Shown here one piece after another: positions 1-12,372 of a stretch of DNA of 64,000 nucleotides. The position numbers were made by a program, and so were the translations under genes. The stretch is from contig JAZGTH010000146.1 in NCBI GenBank assembly GCA_036877525.1, positions 1 through 64,000 of the forward strand, given 5' to 3'. The notes beneath the pieces are model-generated. The model was given only the letters and a program-made list of their open reading frames with translations. It had not been told where the DNA came from and ran no database searches. This stretch comes from Chromobotia macracanthus. Its lineage: Eukaryota > Chordata > Actinopteri > Cypriniformes > Botiidae. Numbering within the stretch: position 1 is the first letter of the stretch; each line of letters starts with the position of its first letter.

Positions 1-3000
1 CTCACATACACTTTCTCACAAACACATCATTACATACTCTCACTCTTCTACACACATCCTCACATACTGCTCTCACAAACACATCCTCATACAGTCTCTC
101 ACACACACATCCTCACATACACTCTCACACAAACACATCCTCACATACACTCTCTCACAAACACATCCTCACATACCCAATTCTCACAAACACATCCTCA
201 CATACACTCTCTCACAAACACATCCTCACATACCTTACTCTCCTAAACACATCATACATTCACTTCTCTAAACACATCCTCACACACACTCTCTCACAAA
301 CACATCCTCACATACCTCTCTCACAAACACATCCTCACATACACTCATCTCACAAACACATTCTCACATACACTCACTCTCACAAACACATCTCACATAC
401 ACTCTTTCACAAACACATCCTCACATACACTCTCTCACAAACACATCTCTCACATACACTCTCTCAAAAACACATCCTCACATACACTCAACATCCTAAA
501 AACACATCCTCATACATACACTCTTCCACAAACATTCTCACATATACCTCTCTCACAAACACATCCTCACATACACTCTCTCAAATACATCCTCCACATA
601 CACTCATTCTCACAAACACATCCTCACATAATTCGCTACAAACACATCTCACACACTTCTCACAAACACATCTCAACTCTCAAACACATCTCACAAACAA
701 CTCTCACAAACACATCCTCACATACACTCATTCTCACAAACACATCCTCACATACACTCTCTCACAAACACATCCTCACATACACTCTCTCACAAACACA
801 TCCTCATATACACTCTCTCACAAACAAATCCTCACATACATTCACTCTCACAAACACATCCTCGCATATACACTCACTCACAAACACATCCTCACACATA
901 CTCTCTCACATACACATTCTCACATACATCTCTCTCACAAACACATCCTCCATACACATACTCTCACAAACACATCTCACATACACTCGCTCACAAACAC
1001 ATCCTCACATACACTCATCCTCACAAACACATCTCACATACACTCTTCTCACAAACACATCCTCACATACACTCCCCCCAAACACATCCTCACATACACT
1101 CTTTCCAAACACATTCACATACACATCTCTAAAATCACTCACACAACACATCCACACACACACTTCTTCTCACAAACACATCCTCACATACACTCCTCAC
1201 AAATACATCCTCACATACACTCTTTCACAAACACATCCTCACATACACTCTCTCACAAACACATCCTCACATACACTCTCTCACAAACACATCCTCACAT
1301 ACACTCACTCTCACAAACACATTCTCACATAAACTCTCAAAAACACATCCTCACATACACTCTCAAAAACACATCCTCACATACACTCTCATCACAAACA
1401 CATCCTCACATACACTCATTCTCACAAACACATCCTCACATACACTCTCTCACAAACACATCCTCACATACACTCTCTCACAAACACATCCTCACATACA
1501 CTTATTCTCACAAACACATCCTCACATACACTCTCAAAAACACATTCTCACATACATTCACTCTCACACACACACATCCTCACATACACTCTCTCACAAA
1601 CACATCCTCACATACACTCTCTCTCACAAACACATCCTCACATACACTCTTCAACAAACACATCCTCACATACACTCTCTCACAAACACATCCTCACATA
1701 CACTCATCTCACAAACACATCCTCACATACACTCTCACAAACACATCCTCACATACACTCTCTCACAAACACATCCTCACATACACTCTCTCACAAGCAC
1801 ATCCTCACATACATCATCCACAAACACATCCTCACATACACTTTCTCACAAACACATCCTCACATACACTCTCTCACAAACACATCCTTACACACACTCA
1901 GTTCCATAGACACATTCTCACAGACACTCACTCTCACAAACACATACTTGCATATACATTCACTTACCTAAACACATCCTCACACACACTCTCTCACAAA
2001 CACATCCTCACATACACTCTCTCACAAACACATGCGCACATACACTATCTCACAAAATATCCTCACACACTCTCTCACAAACACATCCTCACATACCCTT
2101 ATTCTCACTAACACATCCTCACATACACTCTCTCACAAACACATCATCACATACACTCATTTCCATAAACTCATTCTCACATTAATTCACTCTCACACAC
2201 AGCCACACATACACTTATTCTCACAAACACATTCTCACATACACTCTCAAAAACACATTCTCACATACATTCACTCTCACACACAAACATCCTCACATAC
2301 ACTCTTTCACAAACACATCCTCACATACACTCTCTCACAAACATATCCTCACATACACTCACGAACACATCCTCACATACACTCTCACAAACACATTCTC
2401 ACATACACTTATGCTCACAATCACATCCTCACATACACTCTCACAAACACATTCTCACATACACTTACGCTCACAATCACATCCTCACATACACTCATTT
2501 CCAATACACACATTCTCACATAAATTCACTAACAGACAAACACATATCCACACATAAATCTCTCACAAACACATCCTTACACACACTCAGTTCCATAGAC
2601 ACATTCTCACATAAATTCACTCTCACACACATCCTCACATACACTCATTTCCATACACACATTTTCACAGACACTCACTCTCACAAACACATACTCGCAT
2701 ATACATTCACTTCTCTAAACACATCCTCACACACACTCTCTCACAAACACATCCTCACATACACTCATTTCTATAAACACATTCTCACATACATTTACTC
2801 TCACACACACACATCCTCACATACTTTCTCACAAACAAATCCTCACATACACTCACGCTCACAAACACATCCTCACATACACTCTCTCACAAACATATCC
2901 TCACATACACTCTCTCACACACAAACACATCCTAACATACACTCACAAAAACATCCTGACATACATACACTCTGATACAAACACATCTTCACATACACTC

Positions 3001-6000
3001 TCTCACAAACACATCCTCACATACACTCTCTCACAAACACATCCTCACATACACTCATTCACAAACACATCCTCACATACACTCTTTCACACACATCCTC
3101 ACATACACTCTCTCACAAACATATCCTCACATACACTCACGCTCACAAACACATCCTCACATACACTCATTCTCACAAACACATCCTCACATACACACTC
3201 ACTAACACACACTCCACACAAAACCCTCAAAACATATTTCTCACAAACACATCCTCACATACACTTCATCTCTACAAACACATCCTCACATACACTCCCT
3301 TTCACACACATCCTCACATACACTCTTCACAAACACATCCTCATACACTCCTCTCACAAACACATCCTCACACACACTTTATTCTCACAAACACATCCTC
3401 ACATACACTTCTCACAAACACATCCTCACATACACTCTCTCACAAACACATCCTCACATACACTTATTCTCACAAACACATCCTCACATACACTCTCAAA
3501 AACACATTCTCACATACATTCACTCTCACACACAAACATTCTCACATACACTCATTCTTACAAACACATCCTCACATACACTTTCTCACAAACACATCCT
3601 CACATACTCTCTCACACACAAAAATCCTCACATACACTCTCTCACAAACACATCCTCACATACAGTCTCTCACAAACACATCCTCACATACACTCATTCT
3701 CACAAACACATCCTCACATACACTCTCTCACACACACACATATCCTCACATACACTCTCTCACAAACACATCCTCACATACACTCTCTCACAAACACATC
3801 CTCACATACACTTCTCACAAACACATCCTCACATACACTCTCTCACAAACACATTCTCACAGACATTCACTCTCACAAACACATACTCGCATATACATTC
3901 ACTTCCCTAAACACATCCTCACACACACTCTCTCACAAACACATCCTCATATACACTCTCTCACAAACACATGCGCACATACACTATCTCACAAAATATC
4001 CTCACATACACTCTCAAAAACACATTCTCACATACATTCACTCTCACACACAAACATTCTCACATACACTTATTCTCACAAACACATCCTCACATACACT
4101 CTCTCACAAACACATCCTCACATACACTCTCTCACAAACACATCCTCACATACACTTTCTCACAAACACATCCTCACATACACTCTTTCACAAACACATC
4201 CTCACATACACTCTCTCACAAACACATTCTCACATACACTCAATCTCACAAACACATCCTCACATACACTCTCTCACAAACACATCCTCACATACACTCT
4301 CTCACAAACATATCTTCACATACACTCATGCTCACAAATACATCCTCACATACACTTATTCTCACTAACACATCCTCACATAAACTCTCAAAAACACATT
4401 CTCACTAACACATCCTCACATACACTCTCTCACAAACACATCCTCACATACACTCATTCTCACAAACACATCCTCAAATACACTCTGACACACACACACA
4501 CCCTCACATACACTCTCTCACAAACACATCCTCACATACACTCTCTCTCACAAACACATCCTCACATACACTCATTCTCACAAACACATCCTCACATACA
4601 CTCTCTCACAAACACATCCTCACATACACTCTCTCTCACAAACATATCCTCACATACACTCACACTCACAAACACATCCTCACATACACTCTCTCACAAA
4701 CACATCCTCACATACACTTTTTCTCACAAACACATCCTCACATACACTCTCTCACAAACATATCCTCACATACATTTATTTCCATACACACATTCTCACA
4801 TACATTTACTCTCACACACATCCACTCTCTCATAAAAACATCCTCACATACACTCATTTCCATACACACATTCTCACATACACTTACGCTCACAAACACA
4901 TACACTCATTTCCATACACACACCCTCACATACACTGATTTACATGAACTCATTCTCACATAAATTCACTCTCTCTCACACACACACACACATCCACTCT
5001 CTCACAAACACATCCACACATACACTTTCTCACAAACACATCTTCACATACACTCTCAAAAACACATTCTCACATAAATTCACTCTCACACACACACATA
5101 CACATATACACTCATTCTCACAAACATCCTTACATACACTCATTTCCATACACACATTCTCACATACACTCATTTCCATAAACACATTCTCACATAAATT
5201 CACTCTCACACACATACAATCTCTCACAAACACATCCTCACATACACTCATTTCCATACACACATTCTCACATACACTAATTTCCATGAACTCATTCTCA
5301 CATAAATTCACTCTCACACACATACAATCTCTCACAAACACATCCTCACATACACTCATTTCCATACACTCATTCTTACAAACACATCCTCACATACACT
5401 CTCACAAACACATTCTGACATACACTCTCTCACACACACATCCTCACATACACTCATGCTCACAAACAAATCCTTACATACACTCATTTCCATGAACTCA
5501 TTCTCACATAAATTCACTCTCATACACATACATCCACACATACACTCTTTCACAAACAAATCCTTACATACACTCATTTCCACACACACATCCTCACATA
5601 CACTCACACTCATATCCTCACATACACTCTCAAAAACACATTCTCACATACATTCACACACACACACAAACATCCTCACATACACTCTCTCACAAACAAA
5701 TCCTCACATACACTCCCTCACAAACACATCCTCACATACATTCACTCTAACACACATCCACTCTCTCATAAAAACATCCTCACATACACTCATTTCCATG
5801 AACTCATTCTCACATACACTAATTTCCATACACACACATTCTCACATACACTCACTCTCACAAACACTCTCATAAACACATTCTCGCATAAATTCACTCA
5901 CACACATATCCACATATACACTCTCTCACAAACACATCCTCACATACACTCATGCTCACAAATACATCCTCACATACACTCACGCTTACAAACAAATCCT

Positions 6001-9000
6001 TACATACACTTATTTCCATGAACTCATTCTCACATAAATTCACTCTCACACACATACATCCACACATACAATCTCTCACAAACACATCCTCATATACACT
6101 CATTTCCATACACACATTCTCACATACATTCACTCTAACACACATCCACTCTCTCATAAAAACATCCTCACATACACTCATTTCCATACACACATTCTTA
6201 CATACACTCATTCTTACAAACACATCCTCACATACACTCTCAAAAACACATTCTTAGATACATTCACTCTCACACACAAACATTCTCACATACACTCATT
6301 CTCACAAAAACATCCTCACATACATTCACTCTCACACACACATCCTCACATACACTCACTCTCACGAACAAATTCTCACACATTCACTCACACACAAACA
6401 CATCCTCACATACACTCTCATAAACACATCCTCATATACAATCTAGACATTCTCAAATTCATTCTCTCCCATACACAAATTCTCACAAACACTCACACAA
6501 ACACATCCTCACATACACTCTCTGTCACACACACATTTTCACAAACACATCCTGACACACACTTACTCTCACACATCATCACATAACCTCACTCCCAAAA
6601 ACACATCCTTACATACACTCCCTTACAAAAACATCCTCAAATACACTCATTCTCATAAACACATCCTCACATACATTCATTCTCACACAAGCATCCTCAT
6701 ATGCACTCACTATCATCCACACATCCCCAAATTCACTCACTCCCAAACACAAATTCTCACAGACACTCACACAAAAACACATCCTCAGAAATACATCCTC
6801 ACATACATGCATTTCCATACACACATTCTTACATTATTTCACCCTCACATACACACATCCTCACATACACTCACTCTCACAAATAAATCCTCACACATTC
6901 ACTCTCTTTCATACACATATTCTCACAGACACAAACTCACACACAAACACATCCTCATATACACATTTTCACACACATCCGCTCTCAAAAACACATCCTT
7001 ACATATTCACTCTCTTTCATACATACATTCTCACAGACTCTCACTCACACACAAACACATCCTCAAATATACACTCTCTCACATACACTCACGAACATAT
7101 CCTCACATACACTTACTTCCATACACACATTCTCACATAAATTCATTCTCACACACACACACACACATTCTCACATACACTCTCTCACAAACACATCATC
7201 ACATACACTCACTCACACACAAACACATCCTCAAATATAAATCCTTACATACACTCACTCTCACAAACACATCCTCACATACACTCACTCTCACAAACAC
7301 ATCCTCATATACACTCGCTCTCAGAAACACATCCTCACATATACACTCACTTCCCTAAACACATTCTCACATACACTCACTCACAAACACATACTCGCAT
7401 ATACACTCACTTCCCTAAACACATTCTCACAGACATTCACTGACACATCCTCAAATACACTCCCTCACATACACTTACTTCCATACACACATTCTTACAT
7501 TAATTCACCCTCACATACACACATCCTCACATACACTCACTCTCACTAATAAATCCTCACACATTCACTCTCTTTCATACACATATTCTCACAGACACAA
7601 ACTCACACACAAACACATCCTCATATACACATTTTCACACACATCCGCTCTCAAAAACACATCCTCACATATTCACTTTCTTTCATACATACATTCTCAC
7701 AGACTCTCACTCACACACAAACACATCCTCAAATATACACTCTCTCACATACACTCACGAACATATCCTCACATACACTTACTTCCATACACACATTCTC
7801 ACATAAATTCACTCACTCACACACACACACACACACACACATTCTCACATACACTCTCTCACAAACACATCATCACATACACACATACACACATCCTCAC
7901 ATACACTCACTCACACACAAACACATCCTCAAATATACATCCTTACATACACTCACTCTCACAAACACATCCTCACATACACTCACTCTCACAAACACAT
8001 CCTCATATACACTCGCTCTCAGAAACACATCCTCACATATACACTCACTTCCCTAAACACATTCTCACAGACATTCACTGACACATCCTCAAATATCCTG
8101 ACACACATTCACTCTCACACATACACATCCTCACATATAATCTTTCACAAACACATCCTCACATACACTCACTCTCACAAACACATCCTTACACATTTAC
8201 TCTCTTTCATACACACATTCTCGCAGACACACACACAAACACATCCTCACATACACTCTCACGCACACATCCTGACATACACTCACTCTCACGCACACAT
8301 CCTCACATATGCTCACTTCCATAAACACATTCTCACATAAATTCACTCTCACACAGACAAACATCCTCACATACACTCACTTCCATAAACACATTCTCAC
8401 AGACACTCACACATCCTCACATACACTCTCTCACAAACACATCCTCACATGCACTCTCTCACAAAAACATCCTCACATGCACTCTCTCACAAACACATCC
8501 TCACATACACTCTCTCACAAACACATCCTCACATGCACTCTCTCACAAACACATCCTCATATACACTCACTCTCAAAAACACATCCTCATATACACTCTC
8601 AAAAACACATTCTCACAGACACAAACTCACACACAAACACATCCTCATATACACTCACTCTCGTCCACACATCCTCAAATTCATTCACTCGCATACACAA
8701 ATTCTCACAGACTCTCACACAAACACATCCTCACATATTCACTCTCTTTCATACATACATTCTTACAGACTCTCACTCACACACAAACAGAACCTCACAT
8801 GCATCCTCACATACATTCACTCTCACACACACATCCTCACATACACTCACTCTCACAAACACATCCCTCTCACAAACACATTCTCACATTCACTCTCACA
8901 CATACATTTTTACACACATCCACTCTCATATACACATCCTCTCATACATTCATTCTCACACATACACTCCCTCACAAACACATCCTCAAATACAATCTTT

Positions 9001-9440
9001 CTCACATACACTTCTTCACATACACTCACTCTCACGAACACATACTTACATACACTCAATCTCACAGACCCACGTTCTCACATAACTCAATCTCACATCC
9101 TCACACAAACACATTCTCACATACATTCACTCTAACACACACACATCCTCACATAAACTCACTCTCATGTCCGCACATAAACATTTTCTCATATAAATTC
9201 ACTTTTTCACACAAACACATCCTCACATACACTCTCACAAACATCCTCACATACATTCACTCTTGTACACACATTTTCACACACATCCACTCTCAAAAAC
9301 ACATCCTCACATATTCACTCTCTTTCACACATTCTCACATACATTTACTTTCACACAAACATCTTCACATACACTCTCTCACAAACACATCCTCACATAC
9401 GTCCTTTCCCAAAAAAACTATCCTCACAAACACATCCTCA
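1..9440. repeat. Large CA-rich minisatellite, about 28 bp unit
   Basis: The whole stretch is built from variants of a unit reading roughly CTCTCACAAACACATCC followed by TCACATACA, with a basic period of 28 bp and length variants of about 26-30 bp. The + strand has almost no G, so the two strands differ strongly in composition. Units are most regular in 1-4900 and more diverged after that. Larger duplicated blocks are visible inside it: a marker with CATGCGCACATACACTATC occurs at 2032 and 3971 (offset about 1.94 kb), and a block near 6810 recurs about 670 bp later. The array begins before the window. Long open frames on both strands come from the scarcity of stop codons in such DNA and are not genes. 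Confidence 0.97.
6810..8050. repeat. Higher-order duplication (about 670 bp) inside the CA-rich array
   Basis: The order of distinctive variants in 6810-7330 is repeated in 7490-8050. For example, a variant with CTCTCTTTCATACACATATT occurs at about 6901 and again at about 7568, and one with CTCACATACACTCACGAACA occurs at about 7077 and about 7746. The offset is about 667-690 bp. This indicates block-wise unequal exchange on top of the single-unit repeats. Confidence 0.75.
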
Positions 9441-9474
9441 TGTACCATCTTTTTACCTATTGCCCTGTGTTTTG

Positions 9475-9545
9475 TAATCTATTCTATCTGTTTCCCTCAT
9501 TTTCTAATATATTCTGTCTATTTCCCATATTTTCTATTGTCTGAT
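9475..9545. repeat. Short remnant of the CT-rich minisatellite
   Basis: Immediately right of the CA-rich array there are about two to three units of the type CTATTCTGTCTATTTCCC / TCATTTTCTAATAT. These are the units that make up the 6.6-kb array at 25220-31820. Finding them here ties this edge to the other array and supports a duplication of the region. Confidence 0.75.
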
Positions 9546-9588
9546 TATACTAATGGTAGACCTGTGTATAAACTACATTAAATCTAAT

Positions 9589-9775
9589 ATGGCTGTTCAC
9601 ATTTATAGCTGTTAGAAAAAATATCCGTATCCGATTTGTTTTTCACAATGTCAGATTTGTTTGTGGATGTTCATGCTATTAACCAATTAACAGATTATTG
9701 GGTAACACGTTACAAGGTTCCATTTGTTAACATTAGTTGAAAGTTGATAGTTCACTGAAAAATGAATTCTCTCAT
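9589..9775. repeat. Duplicated flank, paralogous to 31959-32150
   Basis: Starting at CTGTTCACATTTATAGC the sequence aligns loosely with CTGTTCACACTTAAGGC at 31959. Shared landmarks include GTTAGAAAAA, a diverged GATGTTCATG-like stretch, a GGTAACAC-type transposon end and CCATTTGTTAACATTA. The last parts resemble termini of small non-autonomous DNA transposons common in fish. This belongs to the duplicated block that also holds the minus-strand promoter element. Confidence 0.6.
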
Positions 9776-10049
9776 TATTACTCTATCATTAGTCAGCACC
9801 ACTCGCATGCATCCTGGTGCTCTAGTGAACGTGTGTCGAAGACTAACAGAAATTGTTTTAAAAAGTCATTATGTTTTGTTATTTTCGCACAAAAAATTAT
9901 TGTGAAATAAATGAAAATGATTAAAATAAAGGTTACACAGACTATTTTAATGATCTTTATCACCTCTCTGGGCCTTGAAAGTGGTTTTTGCATTGTCCCT
10001 CTAAGAAGGGGTCAGAGAGCTCTCATCAAAAATATATTATTTTGTGTTC

Positions 10050-10141
10050 CTAAGATGAACGAAGGTCTTATGGGTGTGAAACGACATGAGGGCGAGTTAT
10101 TAATGACAGAATTTTCATTTTTGGGTGAACAATACCTTTAA
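10050..10141 (-). repeat. Fragment of a dispersed fish repeat (GTTCACCC end type)
   Basis: Read on the minus strand it starts TTAAAGGTATTGTTCACCC, continues AAAAATGAAAATTCTGTC and then ACTCGCCCTCATGTCGTTTC. This is the terminal part of a very common teleost dispersed repeat (recognised from general familiarity, not searched). Related pieces lie at 15605-15720 and 35020-35190. Confidence 0.6.
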
Positions 10142-10460
10142 CTGCTTTAGATGTGAGCTAAAAACGAACAATCCTTATACTGCATTTATTAATCTCACTA
10201 CATTCAAAAAACAGCTAAAAACCTGCCTCTTCCACAAATACCTGACACGAGTAGGAAAAAAACTACTAACCTTTGTTTCTCCTCTCTCCCAACAGGTTTT
10301 ACCTCTCATGCACGGAAATGTGGTACTCTTGGTAAAATTATAGATATGTACGGCTGATGTTATTGCCTCCCTGTGATTTATCGCTTTCTGTTTTCCTCAC
10401 CTTGTAAGTCGCTTTGGATAACAGCATCTGCTAAATGCCTAAATGTAAATGTAAATTAAC
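10142..10460 (+). repeat. LINE/SINE-like 3' tail fragment
   Basis: It contains AACCTGCCTCTTCCACAAAT and ends TTGTAAGTCGCTTTGGATAA / CAGCATCTGCTAAATGCC followed by short AAATGT repeats. This tail (CGCTTTGGATAA...TCTGCTAAATG) is shared by many fish retroposons. No intact coding sequence is present. Confidence 0.6.
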
Positions 10461-10742
10461 ATTTACGACTACATTTTTAAAATTTGAAGTTGTATCTGTT
10501 GGTAAATGCACATGAACTAACACACAAACAATCGATAAACAATTGTGTTTTGAATTAACATTACGCTTTAAATATAGAGTTATATAAAGTTTTATTTTCC
10601 ATTAAAATTAAATCAGTTTACACTGGGCTACAATCAGTCGTTGTGTGAAAGCATCAATGTTTTTTAATAATATAAGGATGCATAGGAACCTCACATAACG
10701 TAAAAGTTGCCAACAACTTTTTGATATGTCAAAAAATCTACA

Positions 10743-10925
10743 ACTTACCTCCGCAGAGTCCCGTCACGACTGAAGTAGATTTGCAGCATCTGCCCCTTAT
10801 ATAGGAGTTCGTCTGTTTCTGCGTCTTTAGCGTCATAATGCCGTAACGTTCTAACGTTCTGAAGCGCGCAAATACTGTCAAGATCGCCATTGGTTAATTC
10901 CAGGGCACGTCCACGTGGGCTGCGA
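10743..10925 (-). promoter_or_regulatory. Minus-strand TATA promoter-like module with splice donor, copy A
   Basis: Read on the minus strand the order is: an E-box CACGTG (10912-10917), a CCAAT box (10889-10893), two copies of AACGTT in GAACGTTAGAACGTTAC, a TATA box CCTATATAAGGGG (about 10797-10804), and then CTCTGCGGAG followed by GTAAGT, a strong splice donor with the exon ending at 10749. If transcription starts about 28 bp after TATA, the first exon is only about 20 nt. The module is nearly identical to 32785-32968 although flanking DNA has diverged. Transcription would run left into the CA-rich minisatellite. It could instead be an LTR or other mobile promoter; no body of a mobile element was recognised. 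Confidence 0.5.
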
Positions 10926-12100
10926 GAGCGCCATTAGTCAGTTGGTGAGTAAAGTTTGTTTCGTAGCCATAACAACTATGACTGGAGTCAATAAAACTTT
11001 ATGCGAGTAAATCATCTTTACATAGGACAGATTCAGGCGACGAAAATGTCAGTTATAGATAGTGGCTAGTAAATTCTGTCACTCTGACGGAGTTGTAAAA
11101 TGTCCTTAATGTTTTATTCTTTACCGCTTGTGTAATGTATTTGTTCTTGCCTTTTAAGAATGAATAAAATATAGAATATTCTGTACTTGCTCTGTAATCG
11201 CTGCTCAGTGTCCTGTTATAGGTAGGTAATAACAAGTAGAAACAACATCAGCCTCTTCAGGTAAAGATACATTAATACGTATCAACCGCATACATATTTC
11301 CATCAATACTTTACACTAATGTATAAATTTCCGTTTTAACCGTATAATCAAAATTCATCTCTTTGAATCACAGCACATCTCCACAAGAAGCTGCTCTATT
11401 TGCTCTTGCAGAAGGGTTATACTGAGTGTTACAGCAGTGGTATGTAAGTCTTTGCCTGGTTTGTAGGTCACATGCAGACCAATAATTTTATTTTCATTTC
11501 AATCCATATTTTGCTTTCTGTGTTAATTGTATTACCTTTATTATGGTAACTGTTGCCATGTAAGTTCACTTGCTTTTAGTGATGCCATTAAACATTTCCT
11601 TTTCCTGTTCTAACTATGCACTTTTCTTTCATCTCACCTGGACCTTCTTTTTGTTTTTGCACTGTAAGAAATAAACAGTTTTGTTAAGAAATGTTTAAAT
11701 AAAAAAAAATCAAAAGAGCTGCGGCCAGAGCTGCACAACATTCCTCTTCTGCCTGCAGAGAGGGAAGAACACAGCAGTGAACACACACTGCAAGCATTGA
11801 ACACACATTTTCACAGCATTTTCCTCACACCATTTGAGGGCACTTGTCTTTGTAATTTGCCTTAAGGCTACAATTTTAATTTCTCTGAAAGTGTATTGAT
11901 GTAGCTATTTTACTTTTACGTATTGAACGTATCAGTCGTAGTAACAGTAATAAAATAAGATGTTTTTAAATAGTTTAATATTAAAAAATATTTTAATATC
12001 AAGAACACGTATAAATAGATATAAAGGGACTGTTTAAAAATACGTCCTAGCATTCTGTCTGGGTTTTTATTTTACTGCCATTAAACAGAGCTGTGCAGTC
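10926..12100. other. AT-rich spacer upstream of nek3
   Basis: No convincing gene is seen. A poly(A)-like stretch with AATAAA-type words lies at about 11660-11710 (AGAAATAAACAG, TTTAAATAAAAAAAAATC), which may be the end of an old retroposed sequence. A short stretch at about 11225-11275 resembles 33145-33185 (ACAACATC-GCC-CTNCAGGTAAAG) and marks the end of the detectable duplication here. Confidence 0.5.
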
Positions 12101-12109
12101 CACGGTTCA

Positions 12110-12372
12110 CCTGCCACAAGACGTCATCGATACGTCACACAATAACGCGGAAGTGACGCAATCATGTGGTCGACTTTGTGTACAGTCTACAATCTGTGAT
12201 TTGTTTGTTGAGCCAAAAGTTTTCATTTATCTTACACTGGTTAAAACTTCTAAATACGTACAGAAACAGCTGCATTCGAGCGAACTGGCTAGCTAGCATT
12301 CAGTTTGTTGCTGTATAAAGATAGAAGAAAAACAACTTAATGCATTAATATTATTGTGTGTCTGTCGCTGTT
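12110..12372 (+). promoter_or_regulatory. nek3: nek3 promoter and 5' leader
   Basis: A cluster of recognisable sites lies 200-260 bp before the nek3 start: ACGTCA (12121), TACGTCAC (12131), an ETS-type CGGAAGT (12148) fused to an ATF/CRE-like TGACGCAAT (12154-12162), and CATGTG just after. A TATA-like TATAAAG is at 12314-12320, 53 bp before the start codon. The leader contains a tiny upstream frame, ATG CAT TAA, at 12340-12348. These sites suggest control by CREB/ATF and ETS factors, by motif match only; the transcription start is not known. Confidence 0.55.

Noticed and set aside
1..9440. Regular 28-bp units resembling a CRISPR array
   Set aside because: There are no unique spacers between identical repeats, the units are contiguous variants, and the genome is eukaryotic.
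2032..9581. Long open frames on both strands of the CA-rich array (up to 260 codons, His/Ser/Thr-rich on +, Cys/Val/Glu-rich on -)
   Set aside because: They follow from a repeat almost free of G on one strand, so stop codons are rare. The frame rotates because the 28-bp unit is not a multiple of three, and there is no splice or start context.
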